Shown: positions 37,175 through 49,399, counted from the stretch's first letter. The stretch: 64,000 nt of DNA from Hansfordia pulvinata (GCA_006538405.1 BJKQ01000003.1:1240001-1304000), one strand, 5' to 3'. Notes: generated by a model from the sequence alone, not told the origin. A program made the numbers and translations.

Positions 37175-38594
37175 GATGGGCGAGTGAGAGGTGTCGCGTG
37201 AGCTGGTTCGTCGGCGAAGCAGTAGAAGTGAGGTGGAATCAGAGGCGGCTGGGAAGACAGCTGACCGAATGTGAGCAGGCGGAGCGTTGGAGGGGGGAAA
37301 CAGCTCGAATCCAGGCGGTGAATGCGGCGAGACGCTGGCGTTGGCGATTGTTGAAGGTGATCCTGGCCCCCGAGCAGGATGAGCGTTTGTCGAGGACTAG
37401 AGGTTGGTGAACATGACCCAGAGCTGGGCGGGACGCGGGGGTGACGATTCTGGTGGCGAGGAGGAAGGTGGTCGCGAGGGGTGAGAGCTGGGGAGAAGTG
37501 GTGACGAGTGCGGGAGAGGTGATAGAAATGGGCGAGCGAGGTCAAAACGGACCTATCGATGGAGCGAGGGCTGCGTCGGGAGCTGGCTCCAACCTTGTTT
37601 CAGAGCGGGTGTGCTCGTCTCGTACTTGGCGCCAGGTACCGATGGCAAACGTTTGTAGCCGGTTCTGGGCAAGAACCAAGGCGGCTATACAGCGTGTGGA
37701 GGCGGAGAGATGTACAGGAGGGAGGGGAGGGGGGGGAATGGTGGAAAGGCGGTGGTGGTGGTGGTGCCAGCGCTGCGCGACTGATGATGCTTCCACTGGA
37801 GATGGCTTGCCTGATCGAACGATGGACAGGCGGCTGGCCGTTGGGTTGGGTCGCACTTGCACCCTGCGCCTGCGCCCTGGCACGCCTTCCTTTGCGACTC
37901 TTCCGGGTTTTCAGGAGTTTCTGCCAGCCATCGACGGGCGTCCAGAGGCGGCTGACGGCTGGCAGTCGGCCCCTGCTGCAGCACTGGGGCACGGGTCTAG
38001 CCACTTCGGGCACTCGTACGCCGGTGCATTTTTTCACCGTGGACGCGAACCTTCCAGACCCTGAGCCGATTACGCCAATGTCTACACTCTGTTTCTGATT
38101 GGCCACTACTGCAGGGGACAGTCCACTTTCCGCCATCAAAACGCGGGGAAAGGTCCCCACACCGCCTTCGAGTGGCTGACATGCCACAATGCGTCTACCG
38201 AGTCTGCTGCGTCTCGTACTCGTACTTCTACATACGCTCAGACCATAGAGCCATGGATGGATGTCGGTGACTTCGCCACCGGATGACTTATCTGGAGTAG
38301 TCTATCGGACTACGGACTTCAGTCGTGTGCATCAAGTTGATTTATTATTATTTGGAATAAAAGACAGTACCTTCATTTATATCTATATTGATAGATTGTT
38401 GACCGGAAGTACCTAACGATTAACTTACGTCTCAGTCCGTAGAAAAGGCAACGCGAACCTTGTCGTAGTACCTACATACCTTAGGCACTTGAAGTTATTT
38501 GTGTACTTAATGAAATATGTAGATGCCTACCTACCTAGGTATGTACTTAGAGGTGGTTGAGTCTTGAAATCCACACGACGAGTACCCGGAGTAG
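37175..38594. other. Intergenic region upstream of the UPS-like gene
   Basis: About 1.4 kb. The left part is the UPS-like promoter. A TACTCGTAC lies at 38218-38226, and TACCTACCTAGGTA-type sequence lies near 38526-38540. ORFs of up to 207 codons occur in purine-rich DNA but show no family features. Confidence 0.4.
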
Positions 38595-39725
38595 TTAATC
38601 GTCGAGTCTGACACCCGCAAGATGACCGTACCACCACGAATCGTCCGTGTACCGCCCAGCGTAGTAGCCCACGTCCCTGCCCTTCTTTTCGGCGTTGTTG
38701 ATGAGTAATCCGCCTTTGTCAAACGCCAGATAGCCGGCGTGGTCGTAGTGGTGCAAGACAACATCAATCGGCACCGCACCCACGTAGCGCTTCAGCTCGG
38801 CCAAGATGGCTCTGTTGCCGGCGACGACGTTGCGCATCAAAGCCCGGATCAACTCTGGACTGCGATACTCCCTCGTCCTCAGCTTCGAGTCGGGCATGGT
38901 TCTCACGTCCACCATGTTGACGGTCGCCTGCCGGATCGCGTTGAGGCCGGACCGCGCGGCCTTGGAGTAGAACTTGGAGCGCCCCTCGTCCGAGTTCTGC
39001 AGGAAGTGCCCGACCAGCTTCACCTGGCCCCGGGGGCTCGAGCCGAGGATGCCGGCGCCCGTGCAGGTGGCCAGGCTGCGTGTCCCGATCGACCTGCCCT
39101 CGCGCGCGTAGTCGGCGCTGTTCACGGGGACGGTCACGTCCCACTCGTCCCAGTATCTCGTGGCGCCGCGCTTGCGGGGCGGCAACTGGAGGTCGGGCAG
39201 GGCGCCATTGTCGCCCTCTCTGCCCTTGGCCAGCACCTTCTCGAGCGCCTTGACGTAGGCCGTGTTTCCCAGCACCGTCTGCATGACGGCGTTCGCGCAC
39301 AGCCCGAGGTCGGCGCTATTGCCGCTCTCGTCGGGGTCGCCAACCTCGATCTTGTCCAGCTCCTTCTCTTTGGCGCTCGCGGACCGCGGGTGCACGAGCC
39401 GGATGCCGAGCTGGTCGCACGTCGAGTCGCAGCTCACGGCACGAGGATATGCGGCCTGCGGCGACGATCGGCGACGATCTGTGAGGGAGGAAGGAGAGGC
39501 AATCGATCTCGGGTCAGCCGAGTTCGGCCGAAGAACCTGCCGAGTGCCCCAACTGAGGGCGGCGGGAGAGGTTCGGTAAGGTAAAAAGAAAAGGTGGGAG
39601 CTCTCGATGGACGCGAGTTGCAACACTTACAAGGCAACATCATCTTGCACGGAGCGCCCATACACCGAAGGGCATAGTGCCAAGAAGGCGGCGGCGGCGG
39701 CCACCGCTGCGGTTTGGAATTGCAT
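38595..39725 (-). CDS. Secreted protein with CheD/CNF-like deamidase motif pattern
   Basis: Two exons, 39725-39631 and 39552-38595, give 350 aa. Donor GTAAGT and acceptor CCCTCAG match in phase. The first exon is almost wholly a signal peptide (QTAAVAAAAAFLALCPSVYG). The mature protein has an early Cys cluster (SCDSTCDQ) and no other membrane segment. Around Cys195 it reads LATCTGAGIL, with His214 in VGHFLQN nineteen residues later. Downstream is GNRAILAELKR (277-287), then a strand pattern ending AFDKGGLLINN. CheD deamidases show the same order: Cys, a His after a strand, a GxxN helix, then a GG-F-G end. This is inference from motif order, not an established family match. A secreted effector or enzyme is possible. 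Confidence 0.6.
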
Positions 39726-39786
39726 GGCTTCGACACGACTTGGACAACATGCAAGACTGCAAGACTGGCCGAGAATGATGACCCAA

Positions 39787-39823
39787 ACTACCTACCTACC
39801 TACCTACCTACCTACCTACCTAA
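39787..39823. repeat. CTAC tetranucleotide run
   Basis: About nine tandem CTAC units upstream of the secreted-protein gene, about 60 bases before its ATG on the minus strand. Confidence 0.95.
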
Positions 39824-40073
39824 AGCAAACACAGGCAGCCGACTCGGCCGGCGGCGGACCTTATTATAATATTATACTGACAATGATGTCAACTACATCG
39901 TTGAGCTAGAGGGCATAGCATATATCCCAAACTACTTACCTAGCTGAGTGATCCAACATATCCGCCAGAAAGAAAGAGAGGCGATATTGCAGCATCTGGT
40001 TTGCCGTCTTACTTCGCCTCAAAGAGCAAACATTACTCCGCGGCTCAAATCGACATTTCGCAGCACTTGCTGC

Positions 40074-40204
40074 CGCAGACTCTAAAGCTAGGCCACCGCT
40101 CCAGAGCCAGGCCACCGCGGAACAGAGCTTGGCCACCGTCAGAGCTAGGCCACCTCCCCACAGTTTGGCTCTGTTCCGCGGTGGCCTGGCCTGAGAGTCT
40201 GCGC
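40074..40204. repeat. Foldback element with 23-base perfect inverted repeat
   Basis: Bases 40106-40128 and 40168-40190 are exact reverse complements (23 bases), separated by 39 bases. Outside them GCAGACTCT and AGAGTCTGC form a second pair. The left arm and loop also hold about four diverged GGCCACC-containing units of roughly 20 bases. No target-site duplication was identified. Confidence 0.85.
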
Positions 40205-41700
40205 TTCCTGCGGCTATGCTGTCTGCGCTTCCTGCGACTATGCTGTCTGCCCTACTTGGTACCTAGGTACCTATTTGCCGGACGCGTCGACTCGCGCGCT
40301 TAAAGCAAGCCGCACTTTGTATGGCTTCGAATTCCGGTCCGATATTCGTCTCTGGCGAGTTGCCACTCTCAAGTCAACTCGGTAAGGAATCACTACCAAC
40401 CAGTACAGCAATACGGCTTCTCCCCGATACCCTTTTGGACCGTGCCGTACGCACGCCCCAGGCGGGTCCGACTCGGACGGCCGGCCTGGCGGAACTTGGA
40501 AGACGGCGTGGCCTCACTCCCGACAACCCACTGTTGGTCTGCGGCACTCGTCTCTCGCGCACTCCGAAGCAGATCACCCCCTTAGGTGTATCTATTCTCC
40601 GCTCGCGGATACTTGTACCAACCGGCAACAACGGCTGAGGTCCTGGCGCACGAGCTTCCGTGGGACTTGCTAGACTTGAAGTGCTTACCGTGCTTACCGT
40701 GCTTACCTATGAAACTAGGTACCTTTACCAGGCCACGCGCCTCCTCCTCCTCCTCCTCCTCCTCCTCCTCGATACTCTACTGCCCAGCCAAGTTGTGGTT
40801 CGCTTCCCCAACGGGGCCTGGGGTGGAGCTCTCGGACAGTGGTCGATAGTGAATGTCTTTCCAGCGTTGGGGAGGAGGACACAACGGTTCCGGATGGCCT
40901 CCCCTGCTGAGTGCTCCTCTATGTGAGTACCTGGACATCCATCATCGAGCGTCACTGCTCACTGCTCCCTGCTCCACGCTCCCAACTTTTTCGCGTGCCA
41001 TGGTGTGGCCAGCACTGCCGAGCATCGCGCCTACCAGCCGCGCCCAACCCATGCCTTTGCCAACTCTTGCCGGGTGTGTTCTGCTTTTCTCGCCACCGCG
41101 GCTCGGCCGAAGGGGATCTCATCTCCGAATAAGCTTCAATCGCCTGAAAGAGTATTTTATGAGACCATGATCAGCTGACAGATACTCAACGGCGAAACCG
41201 CCTCGGGAGGATCTGTAATAAACAGCCGATCCAGGCTAGTTCTCGCCTTGCCGATGGCCCGCGTAGTCAAATCCGGTCTACAAACACAAATACTTGACAC
41301 GGCGAACTCTTGTTTCTAGCAAGTCCAGTGGGCACTCGGTAAAAGTTCAAAGCTGCTAGCTTAGCCGGCCGGCAGTGCGGAACCCGTCCGCTCTATGGCT
41401 TGGATACATTATGACCGAGGCAGGTAATTAGTGCCCGAACCTCGTCGCGAAGAGACGCGATTTCCACACCTTGACCTAACCCAGGTAGGTATTCAATAAA
41501 CGGCCTCTACTACTGACTTCACTCCGGGCCAGGCTTCAGGCCGGGGCTTTACCAGGTAGACAAGACTTGCTGAGCAGGCTTTCCAACTGTATCCTCCTGC
41601 TCCCCTTGCGGCGCGCCTCTACGACACGCAACCAAACCCGGATCCTAACCCTCCTCCGCCCCCGGAGGCGGGTGAGAGTGCACACCCCCTCTCCCCGGTC

Positions 41701-44332
41701 TCATATCAACCCTTCAGGGAAACCCGGGTCCCAACTCTCGCTGCCCAACAGCCAGAAGGCGAACGAAGCCCACTGGGTCGGCTCCTCGCGCGACGAAAGC
41801 AGAGCAGAGTCGTCGACGGCCGAGTCGAAAGTGCAATCACCGCCGCCACCACCACCACCATCACCACCACCACGACGATCGCCCGCGACGCCGCCGCCGT
41901 GGTGTCCCGAAAGCCGCGCCTCGAGCCAGTCCCTGATCCAGAGAATCCGCGCCACGAACCGGTGCAAGACGTCCTCCTCGGAGGGGTCCTCTGCGTCGAG
42001 GCCTGGGTCTGCTGCTGACGTCGGCACTCCAGCACCTCCGCTGCCGCCGTCGACCCCCCTGCTCCTCCCCCTCCTCGTCATCCTGCTTCTGCTCTCGGCC
42101 GCCCTCTGCCTGCGAAGCTGCCCCGCGGCGCCCAGGGCCAGGGCCACGCGCTCCAGCGCCCCGGGCAGGTCGAGCAGGCGCCGCGCCGCGCCGGCGTCCC
42201 AGCCTGGTGGCGGTGGTGGTGGTGGCGGCGCGCCGGCGCTGCCGCTGCTGGCCCCCCTAGCAGGACCAGGCGGGCCGCGGCGGCGACGACGAAGGCGAGC
42301 TCGGCGAGGCTGGCGCAGGTCCGGCGCAGCAGGGCCTCGGCGTCGGCGGACAGCAGCGCCGTCAGGTAGGACCGGGCCGCCTGCAGGCAGGACGTCAGGC
42401 ACCGCAGTCGGTAGGCGTCGGCGTCGAGGTGGTCGTGGTGGTGGCTCGCCGGGCTGCTGCCGTCGTGCGCGGAGGCGGGGGGAGGGGGGCTCGGCAGCCA
42501 GATGGCCGCGGCGTACAGGCGGACGAGGATGTAGTTGTGGGTTGCCCAGAAGAACGCTGTGCGAAGGAAAAAAGGGGGTTGGGGGTCAGTCTATTATGTC
42601 AATGTCTTTGCTGCCGTGGGAGAAGACGGGCAGAAAACATTGGAGACCGGAAGGGGGGCGCGAGATGGGATCTTCTGGACGTACTGAAGTTGCGCTGCTT
42701 CGACGAGATCGTCTCGAACAGGCGGTCCAGCTCGCGGGCATAGGGGAGCAGCCCGTCGACCTCGAGGTGCCGGTGCTCCAGGTCGCCGGCCGCCCGATCC
42801 GCCGGGGTCGGGAAGGCCGTGGCTATCTTCTGCGTGAGCTGCTGCAGGCGGGCGAGCTTGCCCACGGCAAAGTCGCACGGGTCCTCGACCGCGTCCGTGA
42901 AGTCCTGGGCGCACTGCTCCACGTAAACCCCCATCAGAACGTTGGGGCGGCCCGTCTGGACGCAGTTCCTGGAAGCAGCCGGGCAACGTCGTGGTCAGTC
43001 AGCGGGGTGTCGTCTAGGAAGAGACAGCGCCCCCCTCTTGCTCGTCGGAAGGGCTTTGCGAAGGGCTTTCTTGTGGTTGCTTACATTGTCAGAAGGTAGA
43101 AGCAGCCCAGCAGGGCTCGCTTCTCCTCCGCCGTGTGCACTTCTTCCCTGACCTGGAGCATGCCCGCGCCATCATGGCGGGATCGGCACAGCCCGGTTGG
43201 GAGGCTGTCGTTGGACTGTGTGTCAACTTGAAGGGGCGACGGCTGAGGCCGAGGTTGTGGACGTAGCCCACCGCGAGGTATATGAGGTGGGCGATCTGAC
43301 GGTCGAGGTAGAACATGTTGTCGCCCCTGTCGACGGTGCGCGACACGTCAGTATCCCGTATGTCAGCTGGCTGGGGCCCTCGCTTTGGACATCCTTTGGC
43401 GAGGGGTGGAAGGGGTGCGCACCAGGCAATGAAGACGAGCAGGCCCTGCAGGATGCCAATGTCGCGCTCCTCCATGACGACCACGTGCTGGCCGATGTAC
43501 GCGGCGACACTCCTCCTGATCTCGCGCCGCTTCGTCGCGGAGAAGCGGCCGGCCACCATCAGGACGACCCGGAACAGGAAGGGCCTGTCGCGGAGGAGCT
43601 GCTCGGCCGTGCAGTCGGGCCCCAGCGAAACAAAGGGGAAGTACGGCATGTAGTTCTCCTTGAAGTCGTCGACGGCCTCCTCGGCCACCCACCACGGCAG
43701 CCCGAACCCCGGGTTCCCGGGCACGCGCGGCGGGGGCACCGCCGGAGGGCTGCGCCGCGCGGGATGCTCACTCCCGGTTCCGGCGCCCGGGTGCGAATCT
43801 GCGCCGGTGCTCGCTCCCCTGTACGCCTGGTCGTAGTACTCGGGTGGCCCGACAAAGTTGTCCAACATCAATGAGCGCGGCGCCTCGGTCACCGGGACAT
43901 CGGGCTCGCTAGTAGAACGGTCAACACCTCAGTTCCGCGCGGCGTGGAGGCCCGGGGGAGCGGGTTGGATCGGTATCACTTGCCTTCGCTCGCGCTTAAT
44001 TTTCCTGGGTTTTCTGAGGCTCTTCGTGGTCTGCGGTGTGCAGTCGACACCGATGCGGCGACATCTGTGCGCGACGAGCCGACCGAGTCAGCAAGACAGT
44101 CGGAATCCGGGCATGCCACGCTGCGGCCTGTACAGGCATACAGAAAAGAGAAATGAAACCATGCTCTGTGTACTTGTCACTGAATCTTTGACACATACCT
44201 ATCACAGTCCTCATCGCCAGTCCCTTCCTCCGACCGGAAATGACACTTCGTACGCGCCTTGAAGCACGAGTGGCACGCACGCCGGCGACGCGGTGGGCTT
44301 TGCGAGCGCCTCGGCTGCTCAGACGTGGCCAT
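41701..44332 (-). CDS. Zn2Cys6 fungal transcription factor with two apparent frameshifts
   Basis: Six exons: 44332-44199, 44064-43984, 43908-43423, 43326-43085, 42968-42685, 42556-41701. Exons 1-2 encode a Zn2Cys6 cluster with Cys20, 23, 30, 43, 46 and 53 (CHSCFKARTKC, then CDRCRRIGVDC), followed by a basic linker. Intron 2 appears to be GC-AG (AG-GCAAGT donor). The middle region (FKENYMPYFPFVSL, FYLDRQIAHLIYLAVGYVHNLGLS, EEKRALLGCFYLLTM) matches fungal-specific regulator domains. Two single-base losses are needed to keep frame: one in a four-base run at 43233-43236 and one in a six-base run at 42252-42257. With them the protein would be about 694 aa. It is a nuclear DNA-binding regulator; the target is unknown. 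It may be intact if these are sequencing errors. Confidence 0.85.
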
Positions 44333-45405
44333 GTCGGGTTCGCAGACGATAGGACCAGGGATCACACAGCTCCTGGCAGCATGCGTGAGAACAGTCGAGA
44401 CATGCGCGCACCCAACACAGAGCCTCCTGTATGCAGCGTCCTCTTGGCGCCGAAGCAGCCCGGTGGCATAGATAGGTCGTGACTATAGTCACAACCTCAT
44501 CGCCGCCGCCGCGGGCAGGACGCTGGGGATAAGGAGGCAGGGGTTGTCCGTAGCAGCCGATTTGCGAAGGAACAAGAGAGTCGACGCCCAATCCGGGAGA
44601 ATTCCCAAGGGCAGTGGGCTGGGAGAAATCGTCCGTATGCAGAAGCGGGGGCTTGAAACCGGGCAGACAATTGCAGCTTCACAAAGAAGTGAGGGAGGTT
44701 GACTATTCAAGAGGACCATGCGTATACGTTGTCGGGCTGACTTAACCCGGAGGCAGAGTAAAGTCCGTACCGGGATAAGAACGACCTTCAAACGCAGGCC
44801 AAAACGGGTGAGCAGTCGTGTACTTTTTATCGCGAGAGAGCCAGACCCACCCACAGACCTAATCCCGTTCGCCTGACTCGGCATCGTCCTCTTGCGTTTT
44901 GTCAATCTTCCTGAAGAAGCCCGTGAGCTGCAGACCGAGGCAACCAAGCAGGAAGGCCCGAATAACCCTCATTGAGTAATTGAGTAGTGAATAGCCTCCA
45001 AGAGGATTGATCTTTGCGCACCTGCCAGTGTCTTCCAAGGTCCATGCTGGCTGTGTGCCTTAGTACCCAAACCATCATTTCGACGCCTTGGTCAGACTCC
45101 CCCAGTAGGGATGCATTTCAGTCATCCACCCAAGATCAGTCTTAGCTGAGCTGATACAGGCACCGAGCCAGACAGCTTTCGTTCGAGCCTGTGAATGGCG
45201 TTGCACACATGCCTAGAACGACTCGAGTTGAAGACTAGGTATCGTTAGATTCCGAACGCCGCCGGGAACAATCCACAAACGCCCCCCTATGCACATCGCG
45301 CGCCGATTCCACAATTACCAAAACGCCAGCCCATAACATCATGTCAGGTGTCCGTCCGCCTGAAAGTAGTACTCATCCGGCCAGCTCACAACATGCGTTA
45401 TTCCG
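44333..45405. other. Regulator promoter and MCT1 3' flank
   Basis: About 1.1 kb between two minus-strand genes. A 152-codon ORF at 44489-44947 shows no family features. No repeats of note. Confidence 0.4.
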
Positions 45406-46842
45406 TCACGCACTGTCGGCCTCGTCATCGGCAAGCGCCTCAGTCTTCTCGAGCCCGCGCAACACCTCTTCAATGTCTTCAGGGTCCGCGATGGCCCACA
45501 CACCACCGCCCTTCACTTCATCGACGCCACGCATGCCGACCTCCTTGCCCACCAGATTCCGCCCGACCTTGCCCGGGCCAATGCCGACCCACCGCCGAAC
45601 ACGTCGCTCTTGATCCAGGTAACGGATGCTGTCCCACCACCGCACCGTCTCGAGACACTGACGTGCTAGTAGGTCCCTGACGCCGTCGGCTGAAGGGAAG
45701 GGCCTTGCCGAAACGTTGCTGATGCATTCCAGATCCCCCGGAAAGCGCACGACATCGGGCCAATCGCTGTCGGGGCTCGTGCCAGCACCTGCGCTGCCAT
45801 CTCCAGTGCTCAGCATGGCGCGCATAACATCGACTGCAGGCGCCATGATGGGGCTGTGAAAAGGCGAGTCGGAGTTGAGCCGGACGGCGCGGGGATCGTG
45901 CCCCAGGAACTGGCGCACATGGGCGATCAACTCCTTGATGCGCGGCAGGCTGCCACTGAGAACAATCTGGTTCTTGGAATTGATGTTGGCGATGAGAACC
46001 TGGTCAATGGGCTGGGGTGGCGTGCGAAGATCAGAGCCGCGCAGCCCGGCACTCCTGAACCCCACAAACTCGTCAATGGCATCGACAAGCCCTGCCAGGT
46101 AGGGGGGCTCGGTGATGACGGCGACCATGCCGTAGTCGCCCCCAAAGCGTTGGCGTGCACGACGCGTGCAGTCAGCCATGCACTCGGCGCGGCGGCGGAC
46201 CATGCGCAAAGCGTCCGGGAAGCGCAGCACGCCGGCCGCAACAAGGGCCGCGAACTCGCCGAGCGAGTGACCGAGGCTGAAATCGGCTCGCTCGGCAGGA
46301 CGGAAACCAAACTCGACCTCGAGAATGCGCAGAATCAAAATAGACGTGGCCATGATCGCGGGTTGGGCATTGCCGGTTGCCGTCAGCTCGCTTGAGGGGC
46401 CATTCTGAATAACGTCGGAGAGCTTGAAGGCCATGAGGTCATCGATCTCGTCTAGAATGCGCGTCGCGGTACGGGGAAAAGCCTCGAGCCAAGGGGTCAG
46501 CATGCCAACTTTCTGTACTCCTTGGCCTGCATTGAAAGTTAGCAAGTAGATACAAGAAGCCTAAGGCTGGATCGTCGCAGCGGGGCCGGAACAGAGGGGC
46601 GATGACGAACCCGGGAAGAATATCGCCGTCTTAGGACGCAGAGCCGTCTTCGCGGCCTGAGAAGTAGCGGGCGTGACAGTCGAGGCATGCCCGCGGCGCA
46701 GGATTGACGCGTGCGCGCCCGGACGAGGTGCCCGTGAGCCAACACACCGAGGCCGTGAGGTCCATATCGGCAACGGGCTGGCACGGAGATTGGGCGTCGG
46801 TGATGGGGACGTCGAGAACGCCGCGGCAAGTTTGGGTCTCAT
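45406..46842 (-). CDS. mct1: Mitochondrial malonyl-CoA:ACP transacylase
   Basis: Two exons, 46842-46611 and 46526-45406, give 450 aa. The donor is GTTCGT, the branch GCTAAC, the acceptor ATGCAG. The junction sits in FFPGQGVQKVG, the conserved start of the acyltransferase fold. The nucleophile Ser165 is in GHSLGE, and the second landmark HSPIMAPA carries the catalytic His. The first about 70 residues are basic, with many Ser/Ala, and have the features of a mitochondrial presequence (RPKLAAAFSTSP). It loads malonyl groups on the acyl carrier protein for mitochondrial fatty-acid synthesis, which feeds lipoate. The ATG at 46842 is the only one in frame in exon 1. Confidence 0.93.
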
Positions 46843-47642
46843 GGTGGGTGCCGAAGCCGGCTGTGTGCCTAACCAAGCCGAGGGGGCAAGATACTGGGTG
46901 TAGCTGAGCCGGTAGCTGGTCAGGCTGCCGCGTTCATTGAGGGCTCGAGAAGGCGCGGTCCATATCTTCGAGCGAGCTGGGGGATCGTTGCTTGCGATGC
47001 GTCTCTGTCGCGATTGTAGGATCACGCGTGGGCTGCGAAAGGTGGAAGATAGGTAGGCTCCGGCCAAGGTGAGTCAGCTGGCTGGGGGACGCGAAGCCGA
47101 GTCATAGCCGGGGCAGTCGACGTTCCGTTGTTCCATCCCGCCAAGCCCACATGGCAGCAGCCTCCTGGAGCTTCCCCACGCCCGCGAGATGGAGCTGGAG
47201 GTCTCCAGAACTCCGCTTTTGGCGCTGAAGGCCCCGGAGCGCCCTGTAGGCGGTGGTGCCCGCGCACCTGAGCTGTACCCACCCACGGTCACTACAGTGG
47301 AAGGTACTCGTAGTCGTGGGGTATGGTGTACGAGAGGCTCCATATCACTTCGGTAGGCCGACGGGGACCGGAGGTTGACCCGACTACGTCATCGCTCGCC
47401 GCCCGTTCAGCAACCCAACTGACGATTCCGTTGACACTCAAGGTCAACAAGTCTTTTAAAGAGCGCTCATAATGCGAGCAGATTATTGCAGTACATGGAG
47501 TTCTTGGAGTGTTTTAAATACACGATTCTGTTGGTAATCGAGAAGTGCAGGTCACATGTCTTTACATCTTAAGTCTTGATGGTCTTGCAAGGTTTACCTG
47601 TAATCTAGGACACGAGGCTCCAGTGTCTCGCCTCTCAATTTC
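46843..47642. other. MCT1 promoter and AP-3 mu 3' flank
   Basis: 800 bases between two minus-strand genes. It holds one TACTCGTA (47305). No conserved ORF. Confidence 0.45.
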
Positions 47643-49399
47643 TCAACACCGTATCTCAACGCCATCTTTACTGATGGTCAGGTATTTGACGCCCTTGTAT
47701 GGCTTGATCCCCTCACCCAGACCACGACTTCTGCGCGTGTCAATGAGGATACTCTCAATCTTAATGCCGCTCGGGAGCCACCCTTTGACTGAGAAGCTCA
47801 CGGACGCCGAGCTGGGCATCAGCATCTTATTCTGAGCCACCTTCTTCACGTCGCGCTCCTCGTCGACTCCTGCTACTTCTTTCCGGCTGCCCGCCGCCAA
47901 CTTGCTTGCCGCGCTGCTCGATGGTGCGTCCGCTTGGTATGGTTCGTCGTATGCGTAGTCTTTGCCAAAACCGAACCCGTTCGGGTCTGCATCCTCATCC
48001 TCGTCATCATCGGTCAATTGCCCAACCACAGTACACCGCAGACCAAAGTATGTGGACCCTGCGGCAATCTCCTTATTGGGAATATGCCATTCCAAAACCC
48101 CGTCCCCGGCATTATAGGTCGCATCTCCCTTACTGGGGCGCAGATCTGACAAGTTCCTTACCTCCGACGGTAGAGGCACCTTGACCACCACGTCTTGGAG
48201 CAGCGGGGATCCCGCAGTCCCAGGATGGGGGCCGCCCACCCCCCTTCCGGCACCAGCGCCGCCCCGCGAGCTGGCACTGGACAGAGCAGCTCCAGAGTTG
48301 CCGAGAACCTTGTTGATATTCAGGCGAACCTCAAATTCGGCACCCATCGGGCCCAAGCCAGCCTTGACCTCGACGCCGACAGGCAGCTTGAGGCTGTTAG
48401 AGGTGAAATTGCCGCTCTTGCCGTTGGTGAACGGCAGCAGGTCGACCTCGTAACCAGCCAGAGTAAACCGACCGTCCGGGGGATGAAACTGAGGTCGCCG
48501 GGGTTTTCCTTCCATCGGTTAAGGCGAACGCAAGGGTGGAAGACGGGAAGCTCCATGATGCTGCCAAGGTTATGCTTCCCCGAAGGGCCAGTGATGCTGA
48601 TGCTGATGTCTGGAACGCCCGAGACCTTGGATGTGAATGCTATGGTGCCATTGGCAAAAGCGGCAATGGGGCGACCGGAGGGCGCCAGTGTGACAGTCAG
48701 GGTCTCGACGACGTCAGCATACAGCTCGTTAGAAGTATGGCGTACGTTGGCACGACGCCAGGGAAGAGCGGGCGCATTCGGGGCGGTCATGGACGAGGAC
48801 AAGCCGGACGAAGGGCCAGAGGGGGCTGGTTTGGACGGCAGGTTCATGCTCCCAAGCAGCTTGCCCAGCAGACCCTCGACCTCGACGACATCGCGCAACG
48901 CATTGGGTTCCGTAGTGCAGACGGTGCCTGCGTCACACATCTCGGTCAAGAGCTGGGCGACGACATCGTAATTTGCTTCGATCTTGTGGGCGAGCAACGG
49001 GGCGCCAAGGAACTCTTCGAGGGCATCAACGACGCGATGCAAGAACTCAAGCACCATCAATGGCTCGATCTCGGAAGACGACGTGGCAAGGTACAGCAGG
49101 TTTGCATGTATCAGGCTGAAGACAAGAGTGGGCGGGTTGGTGTTCGACAGGTAGATCAAGTTGGGTCGCGGTGAGGGGTGCTTCTGGTAGAGGGGGAGGA
49201 GATGGTGTGCGGATAAGGGCCGTGAGGCGTAGACGTGGGAGAGTATTGGGCGACTGAGAGACGGGGGCAACAGAGGTTAGCGCGGCTCGCCTTCCAGGAA
49301 AAACTTGGACCGAAGCTGGCAGACAGAGATCTTCATGAAGCACATTGTTGCTTACCTGTGTTCGTCGTAAATGTGAAGTGCCTCGATTACACCGTCCAT
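47643..49399 (-). CDS. apm3: AP-3 complex subunit mu with apparent frameshift
   Basis: Exon 1 is 49399-49356 and exon 2 is 49253-47643; donor GTAAGC, acceptor CTCAG. The start MDGVIEALHIYDEHSRPIL begins the N-terminal longin-like domain, which runs to about residue 140. A linker and the mu-homology domain follow (VRHTSNELYADVVETLTV, PCVRLNRWKENPGDLSF, GRFTLAGYEVDLLPF, GLRCTVVGQL), ending SKDGVEIRC. The frame breaks inside the mu-homology domain at a G5 run (48478-48482 on +): FIP is followed one frame over by PDGRFTLAGYEVD. With one base restored the count fits 551 aa. AP-3 carries cargo from Golgi or endosomes to the vacuole. Such a conserved domain argues for a sequencing error. Confidence 0.93.

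Larger units (their letters stand above)
39726..41700. other. Repeat-rich intergenic region
   Basis: About 2 kb between two minus-strand genes. It holds a CTAC tandem run (about 39787-39823), a foldback structure (40074-40204), a 24-base tandem duplication (about 40199-40246), three GTGCTTACC units near 40681, and a CTC run (40738-40771). Motifs of the GGTACCTA type lie near 40259 and 40717. No conserved ORF was seen. Confidence 0.55.
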
